From Rhodoferax ferrireducens (GTDB lineage Bacteria; Pseudomonadota; Gammaproteobacteria; Burkholderiales; Burkholderiaceae_C), in assembly GCF_003347515.1 (NCBI RefSeq), contig NZ_QEII01000269.1, forward strand, positions 186,001-250,000: a stretch of 64,000 nucleotides of DNA, given 5' to 3'. Below are positions 57,265 through 64,000 of the stretch, one piece after another (positions within the stretch are counted from its first letter, which is position 1; every line of letters starts with the position of its first letter). Made by a program: the position numbers and the translations under genes. The notes under the pieces are model-generated. The model did not search any database. It was given only the letters and a program-made list of their open reading frames with translations, and was not told the origin of the DNA.

Positions 57265-57680
57265 GCTGGCTGGAGATCGGTAGATTCAGTCTATGGCTGT
57301 CTGTCGCGGTTGATCAACATAGTTTTCCACGTGAATACCGGCTTCAGACTGGCAAGCGACATTCAACTTTTCGCGGCCACCGGAGGGACCCAACCCATAT
57401 CGGCCATATGGCGGCTGAGATTCCTCGCCAGTCAGCAGCCATTCGCTCTGAATCCATGCGCTGAACGCGCCTGAGCCGCCTTACGCAGGCGGGAATGTCC
57501 GGCAAAGTAGTTGGCAGCATGATGGAGAAGACCGCATGACGACGTTGACGAAGCTGGATTGCGCGGCCAAAATATCGCATCGTCGCCAATGCCCAACCAG
57601 GCGGCGGACTCGTTGGAGAGGCTTGGCCCGCTCTGGAATGGGTGGTCAAGGGCGCCGTTCAAAGATTTTAAGGGGGTCTC
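57265..57680 (+). other. Intergenic stretch without recognised gene
   Basis: I see no convincing gene, tRNA or family A/B repeat in these 416 bases. A minus-strand frame at 57344-57649 has a poor composition and no ribosome site. A strong AAGGGGGT ribosome site near the end belongs to the next gene. Confidence 0.5.
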
Positions 57681-58493
57681 ATGGCTGAGAGCGACAAGGT
57701 GTTCGCGGGCTCGATCCCGAAGTTCTACGACACGCTGATGGTCCCCCTGATCTTCGAGGTCTATGCCGCCGACATGGCGGAGCTTGTCGCTGCCTCCTCG
57801 CCCGGCTCGGTGCTTGAAACGGCGGCCGGCAGCGGCGTGGTCACGCGTTTGCTTGCGCCAAAACTTAAGCCCGACGCGTGCTACGTGGTGACCGACCTCA
57901 ACCAGCCCATGCTCGACTATGCCGCCAACCGGCAGGGGTCCGATAGTCGCATCAAATGGCGGCAGGCGGACGCGCTAGCCCTGCCGTTCGAAGATGCCTC
58001 GTTCGACGTCGTGTGCTGCCAGTTCGGCACGATGTTCTTTCCCAACCGGGTCGCCGGCTACGCCGAGGCGCGTCGCGTATTGAGGCCAGACGGGCGCTTT
58101 GTCTTCAGTGTCTGGGACCGCATTGAAGAGAACGCCTTTGCCGACGACGTCACCAACGCCGTTGCCGCGGTGTTTCCGCACGACCCGCCGCGATTCCTCG
58201 CCCGCACGCCGCACGGCTATCACGATATCGCACTGATCCGCGAGGAATTGAGCCGCGCAGGGTTCGCCGACATCGAGATCGAGACGCGCGAGAAGGTGAG
58301 TCGCGCGCCCTCGGCACGCGACGCCGCCACCGCCTATTGCCAGGGAACGCCGCTGCGCAACGAAATCGAGGCGCGCGACGCCAGCTTGCTTCAGCTTGCT
58401 ACGGACCGCGCGACGGAGGCGATCGCCAGCCGCCATGGCGAAGGCCCGGTGGCCGGCAAAATTCAGGCGCATGTGATCGTGGCGGCGGGATAG
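57681..58493 (+). CDS. SAM-dependent class I methyltransferase
   Basis: The 270-residue protein has the Rossmann SAM loop VLETAAGSGVVTRLLAP, the acidic VVTDLNQPMLDYA, DALALPFEDASFDVVCCQFG and the ARRVLRPDGRFVF segments, as in UbiE-like methyltransferases. The substrate is unknown. A GGGGG ribosome site lies seven bases upstream. Its style and the adjoining trpS-like remnant suggest transfer from an alphaproteobacterium. Confidence 0.87.
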   Translation: MAESDKVFAGSIPKFYDTLMVPLIFEVYAADMAELVAASSPGSVLETAAGSGVVTRLLAPKLKPDACYVVTDLNQPMLDYAANRQGSDSRIKWRQADALALPFEDASFDVVCCQFGTMFFPNRVAGYAEARRVLRPDGRFVFSVWDRIEENAFADDVTNAVAAVFPHDPPRFLARTPHGYHDIALIREELSRAGFADIEIETREKVSRAPSARDAATAYCQGTPLRNEIEARDASLLQLATDRATEAIASRHGEGPVAGKIQAHVIVAAG

Positions 58494-58600
58494 CGAAGTT
58501 CCGGTGCATGGCTGTTGCAAAACCGACCGGCATTGGCGATAAGCGCGGACTTCTGAGGCGCGGTGCGCCTCTACCCGTGCGCACCCGAATGCAGCCCACC

Positions 58601-58680
58601 AAGAGGAAATTCTCCGAGCTCGTGTTCTCGGGCATGCAGCCAACGCACGCGCTTCATCGCGATAACGATGGCCCAGTGAG
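58601..58680 (+). pseudogene. Remnant resembling trpS N-terminus
   Basis: The frame reads ELVFSGMQPTHALHRDND. Tryptophanyl-tRNA synthetases start with FSGxQPTGxLHLGNYLG, and ten positions of LVFSGMQPTxxLH match. Downstream the frame is degraded and no class I synthetase body follows. It is a short fragment, perhaps left by an insertion or transfer. Confidence 0.4.
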
Positions 58681-58807
58681 ATGCCAGGAATCCGCCTGTG
58701 GCCACCGGCAGGCGATGGCCGAGACTTAACCGCCACCTGAGCTCAACGAGCACCCGCTTACGCTGCCAACCCGACCATCAAGGTGATGGGAATTCACACA
58801 CCCAACA

Positions 58808-58862
58808 CACTATTATTTAAATAGCTACTTACGCAGATCCGACAAGGGCTAGCACCCTAAAA
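58808..58862 (+). repeat. Family A repeat, intergenic
   Basis: The reading is CACTATTATTTAAATAGCTA, then CTTACGCAGATCCG and ACAAGGGCTAGCACCCTA. Order is kept, with some drift in the last block. It lies just past the end of the convergent ABC exporter gene. Confidence 0.65.
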
Positions 58863-58873
58863 CACCCACAAGC

Positions 58874-60709
58874 CTACTCCGCCGTCGACTGCTGCAACGC
58901 CCACATCGACGCATAGCGTCCACTCAAAGCCAGCAACTCCGCATGCGTTCCCCGCTCCAGAATGCGCCCCGCCTCCATCACCAGAATCTCATGCGCATCG
59001 ACCACGGTAGACAAGCGGTGCGCAATCACCAGCGTGGTCTTGTTTTGCGCCACGCTTTGCAACTCGGCCTGAATCGCGCGTTCGTTGGCCGAATCCAGCG
59101 CCGAGGTGGCTTCGTCGAAGATCAGGATCGGCGGGTTCTTCAGCAAGGTGCGGGCAATCGCCACGCGCTGTTTTTCGCCGCCGGACAGTTTGAGGCCACG
59201 CTCGCCCACCATGGTGTCGTAGCCCTTGGGCGTGGCGCTGATGAAGTTGTGAATGTGCGCGCTGCGTGCCGCCTCCTCCACCTGCTCGCGCGTGGCGCCG
59301 GGTTTGCCGTAGGCGATGTTGTATTCCACCGTGTCGTTGAACAGCACGGTGTCTTGCGGCACGATGCCAATCGCTTGCCGCACGGACGCTTGCGTCACCT
59401 GCTTGATGTCCTGCCCGGCGATCAGAATCTGGCCTTGCTGCACATCGTAGAAGCGGAACAGGAGCCGCGCCAGGGTGGACTTGCCCGAGCCCGAGGGGCC
59501 GACCACAGCCACGGTCTTGCCGGACGGTATCTCGAAGCTGATGTCGTGCAGAATCGGCCGCGCCGCCTCATACGCAAAGTAAACGTGGCTGAAGGTGACG
59601 TTGGCGCCATTCACCTGGAGCGGCTGCGCGCCTGGCACGTCGGCAATTTCGCGCTCGCGCTCCATCAGCGTGAACATCTTGTCCAGGTCGGTCAGGCTCT
59701 GCTTGATCTCGCGATACAGAACGCCCAGAAAGCCCAGCGGAATATAGAGCTGGATCATGAAGGCGTTGACCATCACCAGGTCGCCCAGGGTCATGCGGCC
59801 GTCCGCCACGCCTTGCGTCGCGCGCCACAGCATGGCGACCAGGCCGGTGGCGATGATCAGTTGCTGACCGGTGTTCAGCAGACTGAGCGTGCGCTGGCTC
59901 TTGAGGGCGGCCAGGCGGTAATGCTCCAGGTTTTCGTCGTAACGCTTGGCTTCGAACTCTTCATTGTTGAAGTACTTGACGGTCTCGAAGTTCAGCAGCG
60001 AGTCGATGGCCCGACTATGGGCTTTGGAGTCCATCTCGTTCATCTGCCTACGGAACTTGGTGCGCCACTCGGTCACGCTGACCGTGAAGCCGATGTAGAA
60101 CACCAGGGCAATGATGGTGATCAAGGCAAACCAGATGTCAAACTTGATGGCCAGGTAGGACAGCACCATAGTTACTTCGATCAGCGTCGGGATGATGCTG
60201 TAAAGCGAATAGGAGATGAGCGAGTTGACCGCCCGCGTGCCGCGCTCGATGTCGCGCGTCAGGCCGCCGGTCTGGCGCTCCAGGTGAAAGCGCAGGCTCA
60301 AGGCATGCAGATGGCGAAACACCTGCAACGAAATCGTGCGCGACGCGCCTTCGGTGGCCTTGGCAAAAATGAGCTCGCGCAACTCGGCAAACAAGGTGGT
60401 GGACAGGCGCAGCAGCCCGTAGGCCAACAACAAGGCCACCGGCACCACCACCAAAGCCGTGGCGTTGATGCCGCCCTTGGGATTCATGGTGTCCACCAAC
60501 TGCTTGAGCAACAAGGGCACGCCGACGTTGGCCGTTTTGGCGCCCACCATGAAGGCCAGTGCCGCCATCACACGCCATTTGTACTGCCACAAATACGGAA
60601 ACAGGCGTTTGAGCGTGGCCCAGTCAGAGCGGGTATCGGCGGAGGTGGGCGCGGAGGCGGCGCCGTGATGGGAGTGGGCAAGTTCGCCAGAGCGGCGCAT
60701 GGGTGACAA
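58874..60709 (-). CDS. Atm1-type ABC exporter (HMT/ABCB7 family)
   Basis: The 611-residue half transporter fuses six membrane helices to an ATP-binding domain. The ATPase has GPSGSGKSTLARLLF, the Q-loop, LSGGEKQRVAIAR, IFDEATSALD and the switch His in VIAHRLST. The ETVKYFNNEEFEAKRYD segment in the membrane domain is a signature of Atm1-like proteins that export glutathione-linked sulfur or metal species. The N-terminal 25 residues are His-rich. Confidence 0.93.
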   Translation of the reverse strand: MSPMRRSGELAHSHHGAASAPTSADTRSDWATLKRLFPYLWQYKWRVMAALAFMVGAKTANVGVPLLLKQLVDTMNPKGGINATALVVVPVALLLAYGLLRLSTTLFAELRELIFAKATEGASRTISLQVFRHLHALSLRFHLERQTGGLTRDIERGTRAVNSLISYSLYSIIPTLIEVTMVLSYLAIKFDIWFALITIIALVFYIGFTVSVTEWRTKFRRQMNEMDSKAHSRAIDSLLNFETVKYFNNEEFEAKRYDENLEHYRLAALKSQRTLSLLNTGQQLIIATGLVAMLWRATQGVADGRMTLGDLVMVNAFMIQLYIPLGFLGVLYREIKQSLTDLDKMFTLMEREREIADVPGAQPLQVNGANVTFSHVYFAYEAARPILHDISFEIPSGKTVAVVGPSGSGKSTLARLLFRFYDVQQGQILIAGQDIKQVTQASVRQAIGIVPQDTVLFNDTVEYNIAYGKPGATREQVEEAARSAHIHNFISATPKGYDTMVGERGLKLSGGEKQRVAIARTLLKNPPILIFDEATSALDSANERAIQAELQSVAQNKTTLVIAHRLSTVVDAHEILVMEAGRILERGTHAELLALSGRYASMWALQQSTAE

Positions 60710-60740
60710 TCTCGAAGCTTAAACAACCTAGATTGTGCCC

Positions 60741-61178
60741 ATGTCCGCAAACCCAAGCCCCAACCCCGCCACCAACCGTGGCGCCAATGTCCAGTTGCCC
60801 ACCGACCAGGAGCTGGTGCTCAAGGTCATTCCCATGCCGGGCGACTGCAATGCCAATGGCGATATTTTTGGCGGCTGGGTGATGGCGCAAGTCGATCTGG
60901 CCGGTGCCGTGGTGCCAGCCCGTTATGTCAAGGGCCGCATGGTGACGGTGGCGGTGAACGAGTTTGTCTTCAAGCAGCCGGTGCGCGTGGGCGATATTTT
61001 GTCGTTTTTCGCCAAGCTGACGCGTATTGGCCGCACCTCGATCACGGTCAAGATCGAGGTCTTTGCCGAGCGTTTCGGGTCAACCAACGAGTACGCCAAA
61101 GTGACGGAAGCCTCGCTCACCTACGTGGCGATTGACGAGCATGGCCTGCCGCGGGAAGTGCCGCAAAAACTGATTTAA
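60741..61178 (+). CDS. Acyl-CoA thioesterase, YciA-like hotdog
   Basis: The 145-residue hotdog-fold protein has GDCNANGDIFGGWVMAQVD with the catalytic Asp, and the TVAVNEFVFKQPV strand of the YciA/BACH-type family. It would hydrolyse acyl-CoA to free acid and CoA. ATG 60741 is preferred over the GTG two codons upstream. Confidence 0.9.
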   Translation: MSANPSPNPATNRGANVQLPTDQELVLKVIPMPGDCNANGDIFGGWVMAQVDLAGAVVPARYVKGRMVTVAVNEFVFKQPVRVGDILSFFAKLTRIGRTSITVKIEVFAERFGSTNEYAKVTEASLTYVAIDEHGLPREVPQKLI

Positions 61179-61197
61179 CCCCGTCGTGGAAGCCGGT

Positions 61198-61998
61198 TCA
61201 AGCCGGCACCGTCATAGCCTGCAGGGCGCGCCGGGTGACATCGTCGGCCGGGAAAAACGTCTCCATCGCCAGCTCCTGCAGCGTGACATCGACCGCTGAG
61301 CCAAAGATGGTGGTGGTGCTGATGAAGCTCAGCACGCCGCCCGGCGTTTTGAACTTGAAGGGCATGACGACACCCGCGTGTTCACCATCCAGAATCAGGC
61401 GACTGGCCTCCTCGGGCACCGGGTAGGCCTTGAGTTCTTCCAGCAAAGCCACCAGCACCGGGTCCGCCGTTGCCGTGATTTGCTGACGCAGGCGCTCGAA
61501 CAGATGGCTGCGCCATTGCGGCAGATTGACGATGTTCTTGGCGATGCCAAGCGGGTGCAGGCTCAGGCGCAACACGTTCACCGGCGCCTGCAGCAGCGCG
61601 GCGTCAGCCCCGGCCATCAGCTGCGGCACCATGCGGTTGGCGGCAATCAGGTTCCAGTGGCGGTCAATCGCCAGCGCGGGGTAAGGCTCGTGGCTTTTGA
61701 GCAAGAGCTCCACCGCCTGACGGGCCGCGTCCAGCGCCGGGTGGCCCAGCGGCCGCTCGCGGTACATCGGCGCGTAGCCGGCCGCCACCAGCAAGGCATT
61801 GCGTTCGCGCAGCGGAATGTCCAGCCGCGCCGACAGGCGCAAGACCATTTCGCGGCTGGGCGTCGAGCGGCCGGTTTCCACAAAACTAAGGTGCCGGGTG
61901 GAGATGTCCGCCTCATGCGCCAGTTCCAGCTGGCTCAGGCGCCGGTGCTGGCGCCAGTGGCGCAGGTGGTAACCAAAGGGTTGGGGGCTTGCGTTCAT
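61198..61998 (-). CDS. XRE-family regulator with MmyB-like ligand domain
   Basis: The 266-residue regulator has an N-terminal HTH (LSQLELAHEADISTRHLSFVETGRS) and the MmyB-like domain (AIDRHWNLIAANRMV, NIVNLPQWR) that binds fatty-acid-like ligands in related proteins. It is divergent from a small membrane protein gene at 62157, with 158 bases between. Confidence 0.88.
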   Translation of the reverse strand: MNASPQPFGYHLRHWRQHRRLSQLELAHEADISTRHLSFVETGRSTPSREMVLRLSARLDIPLRERNALLVAAGYAPMYRERPLGHPALDAARQAVELLLKSHEPYPALAIDRHWNLIAANRMVPQLMAGADAALLQAPVNVLRLSLHPLGIAKNIVNLPQWRSHLFERLRQQITATADPVLVALLEELKAYPVPEEASRLILDGEHAGVVMPFKFKTPGGVLSFISTTTIFGSAVDVTLQELAMETFFPADDVTRRALQAMTVPA

Positions 61999-62156
61999 GG
62001 CCTCATCCTAAAGCCAGAACGGCCAATATTCCATTACCTCCCAGGTCATCGACTTGCGGCTGCGACGCGGGAATGATTCAGCCAGGCCGCACCGATTGGA
62101 TAGCCCGGTGCGCTGACTCCCCCTGATACCGGCTATCGCAACCCAAGGAGTTTGCT

Positions 62157-62567
62157 ATGTCTACCTCGTTCATGTCGTCCCCTAACTTCCTGCGCCACGT
62201 GCTGCGCGCCGATGCGCTGTCGTGCCTGGCCTGCGGCCTGCTGCAGCTCATTTTCCCCGGCCAGATGGCGCGCTTGCTCGGCCTGCCGGAAGCCCTGCTG
62301 GCCTATACCGGTGAGTTTTTGCTGGTTTATGCGGCGGTGGTGGGGTTTATTTCCACGCGGGTGCCGGTGCCACGGCCACTGCTCTGGCTGCTGGTGGCCG
62401 GCAATCTGGGCTGGGCCCTCGGCTGTGTGCTGCTGCTGGTCAGCGGCAGCGTGGCACCATCCACGCTCGGCACGACCTATGTGCTGCTTCAGGCGCTGAC
62501 GGTCGGCGTGCTGGCGGAGTTGCAGTTTTTCGGTCTGCGGCGTTCAGCGGCGCAAGCGGCCTGGTGA
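62157..62567 (+). CDS. Four-helix membrane protein, unknown
   Basis: The 136-residue protein has four hydrophobic segments (LSCLACGLLQLIF, LLAYTGEFLLVYAAVVGFI, LLWLLVAGNLGWALGCVLLL, VLLQALTVGVLAELQFFGL). It resembles uncharacterised DoxX-like or DUF proteins, but I cannot name it. AAGGAG lies eight bases before the ATG. Divergence from the XRE regulator suggests local control. Confidence 0.75.
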   Translation: MSTSFMSSPNFLRHVLRADALSCLACGLLQLIFPGQMARLLGLPEALLAYTGEFLLVYAAVVGFISTRVPVPRPLLWLLVAGNLGWALGCVLLLVSGSVAPSTLGTTYVLLQALTVGVLAELQFFGLRRSAAQAAW

Positions 62568-62614
62568 AGAGGCCGGCCACCCTTTCGCGGACGCCAAGCA
62601 GCGGAACGAAGTTC

Positions 62615-62680
62615 GCTACTGTCTTGATAGCTGCTTGCGCATATTCTGCGAGGGCTAGCGGCTGATTTTTTATAAATTTA
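62615..62680 (+). repeat. Family A repeat, intergenic
   Basis: The reading is GCTACTGTCTTGATAGCTGC, then TTGCGCATATTCTG and CGAGGGCTAGCGGCTGATTT, then TTTATAAATTTA. The A/T tail is complete here, making this a good reference copy. Confidence 0.75.
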
Positions 62681-62691
62681 TCAGCCACTGC

Positions 62692-63180
62692 CTAGGACAC
62701 GATATAAGCAGCCGATCCGGTCGACAGCAGCTTGCCGTCGGCCCCCAGAAACTCCATGCGGGTGGAGGCCACGCGCGAGCCCAGGCGCATGACTTCGGCG
62801 CGTAACTCAAAATGATCCCCAATGCCGGGGCGCAGGTAATCGACACGCAAATCAATGGTGCCGAGCTTGCCGAAGCGCAGCAGGCGCTGCATCGGCGCTT
62901 CATCCATGTGGCGTGCGCCAATGGCGGCCATCACGGCCAGGCCGCCCATGGCGTCCAGCCCGGCGCTGATGACGCCACCGTGAATCCGGTTGAAACTGAA
63001 GTGGCCGATCAATTCACGTTTCATGTCGATGCGCGCGCGCACCTGGGTCGGCTTGAGCGAGGTGATCTTCAGGCCCAAGACCTGGTTGAAAACAATCAGC
63101 TCTTCAAAGACTTTGGTCAATCCGGAGACGAATTCATCTTCAAACTCGATCTCGTCGGGGGCTATCAGGGAGTGGGGCAT
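62692..63180 (-). CDS. PaaI-family hotdog thioesterase
   Basis: The 162-residue protein has FNRIHGGVISAGLDAMGGLA, the HGG active-site motif of PaaI-type thioesterases, and LRVDYLRPGIGDHFEL. The ATG overlaps the TetR stop as TGATG, making a two-gene operon in which the regulator may sense the acyl-CoA substrate. Confidence 0.9.
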   Translation of the reverse strand: MPHSLIAPDEIEFEDEFVSGLTKVFEELIVFNQVLGLKITSLKPTQVRARIDMKRELIGHFSFNRIHGGVISAGLDAMGGLAVMAAIGARHMDEAPMQRLLRFGKLGTIDLRVDYLRPGIGDHFELRAEVMRLGSRVASTRMEFLGADGKLLSTGSAAYIVS

Positions 63181-63872
63181 CAGGATTCCTTCAAAAACAA
63201 AGCCAGGGCCGCATCGGTCAGCTCATCGAGCGAGGCGCCTTTGGCGGGGTCAAACCACTGGACCGACCAGTTCAGTGCGCCCAGTATCAAGAGCCGGGAC
63301 AGTTTCACCGGCGCACGCAAATGGCCGCTCGCATGCAAGGCCTCCAGCACCGGCGTCCAAGCCGATTCGTAGTCCGCTTGCAGCCGGGCCAGCGAGGCGC
63401 GTTGATCGGGACTCAGGGAACGGTATTCGTAAAGCATCACCGGCACAAAGTCATTGCCCGGCCCCAGCAGCGTGTCAAAGTGGGCGCGAATCAGGCGCCG
63501 GATTTGCATCAAGGGTGCGTGGGCCAGCGGGTCATTCATGGCGGTCGATGCCCCCCGCAGGACGCTGGCTTGCCGCGCCAGGGCTGCGTGCATGCCCTCC
63601 TCCATCACCGAAAAAAGCAGCGCGTCCTTGCTTTTAAAGTGATAAAAAGGCGAGCCGCTGTGCATGCCCACGGCGGCCGCGATGTCGCGCGTGCTGGTGG
63701 CGTCAAAGCCCTGATCGCGAAACAGGCGGGCGGCGGCGGTGAGCAAGGCTTGGCGGCGATTGCCGTCGTCGCGCTCTTCCTCCGTCTTGCGTGGCCGGCC
63801 GCGCGGGCGCTTGGCCACGGAGTCTTCCGACGGTCCGGTGGTGGAATGGGAGTACAAGGCGGATGCAGTCAT
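63180..63872 (-). CDS. TetR-family regulator with AT-hook-like N-terminus
   Basis: The 230-residue regulator has an N-terminal KRPRGRPRK stretch, which resembles an AT-hook, then the TetR HTH (ATSTRDIAAAVGMHSGSPFYHFKSKDAL). The C-terminal domain ends in TetR ligand-binding helices. It probably controls the thioesterase gene it overlaps. Confidence 0.9.
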   Translation of the reverse strand: MTASALYSHSTTGPSEDSVAKRPRGRPRKTEEERDDGNRRQALLTAAARLFRDQGFDATSTRDIAAAVGMHSGSPFYHFKSKDALLFSVMEEGMHAALARQASVLRGASTAMNDPLAHAPLMQIRRLIRAHFDTLLGPGNDFVPVMLYEYRSLSPDQRASLARLQADYESAWTPVLEALHASGHLRAPVKLSRLLILGALNWSVQWFDPAKGASLDELTDAALALFLKES

Positions 63873-64000
63873 GACGCCAGAGCATACCGAAAATATCTAT
63901 TTATAGCAATCAAACGCTTTGTATAAATGTGGTGCTGAACCGGATGAGTTGCCGTTTCGTCTAGCAGCTTGCTCAAACAAGCCTTTGACAACTGTCAATT

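Noticed and set aside
57344..57649. Minus-strand 101-residue frame in the gap before the methyltransferase gene
   Set aside because: No ribosome site, low-quality composition and no motif.
1..64000. CRISPR arrays, tRNA genes, insertion sequences, prophage
   Set aside because: No regularly spaced direct repeats, tRNA cloverleaf or transposase or phage genes were seen on reading the window.

Overview
The window looks like a chromosome segment of a betaproteobacterium of the family Comamonadaceae, most like Rhodoferax or Polaromonas. This is judged from the complete dcw order ending in lpxC, the style of proteins such as the one-cysteine DksA, the Cys-free IscR-like regulator and the Nudix-MBL fusion, the moderately high GC, and two dispersed repeat families of a kind I associate with this family. 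No database search was possible, so the placement is inference.

Layout: 1-2064 holds the end of a CdsA-like cytidylyltransferase gene, ruvC and two small unrecognised genes. 2065-20834 is an unbroken minus-strand division and cell wall (dcw) cluster: mraZ-rsmH-ftsL-ftsI-murE-murF-mraY-murD-ftsW-murG-murC-ddl-ftsQ-ftsA-ftsZ-lpxC plus a 58-residue membrane protein. Nearly every junction is an ATGA or TGATG stop/start overlap. The mra promoter carries four AGTG boxes at exact 10-bp spacing, fitting MraZ autoregulation. 20983-28622 is a minus-strand run of hslU, hslV, a STAS-like protein, a DksA with a long Lys/Ala/Pro tail and no zinc site, a CobW/COG0523 GTPase and an RlmI-type methyltransferase. 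28738-31330 is dapF-DUF484-xerC. 31458-37475 holds a Nudix/metallo-beta-lactamase fusion, MtfA, an RsuA/RluF-like protein with altered catalytic residues, NhaR, a Cys-free Rrf2 regulator and an M14 carboxypeptidase. RNase P RNA (rnpB) lies at about 37538-37892. 37997-51894 holds cysK, two GGDEF-EAL proteins, an FAD oxidoreductase, a LysE exporter, htpX, DUF3025, a NYN-LOTUS protein, pyrC, a HypT-like LysR regulator and an aldo/keto reductase.

The most striking locus is 52067-54776. A -24/-12 (sigma-54) promoter precedes a 78-residue secreted peptide made of five tandem LGxx units and a C-terminal sorting-like tail. Next comes a 779-residue protein that fuses a di-iron fatty-acid-hydroxylase/sterol-desaturase domain to an exosortase and an EpsI domain. 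I read this as a self-contained exosortase system with one dedicated substrate.

55006-64000 holds a ParD/ParE-like toxin-antitoxin pair, an Xni/Pol I-type 5' nuclease with an unknown partner, a methyltransferase beside a trpS-like remnant (a possible acquired islet), an Atm1-type ABC exporter, two hotdog thioesterases, and MmyB-like XRE and TetR regulators.

Across the window two short repeat families sit inside or against genes. Family A (about 45-68 bp, 9 good and 2 degenerate copies) supplies the C-termini of MurC, MurG and the CdsA-like protein. Family B (about 65-75 bp, 3 copies) encodes N-terminal extensions of Ddl, MurG and XerC, always in the same reading frame.
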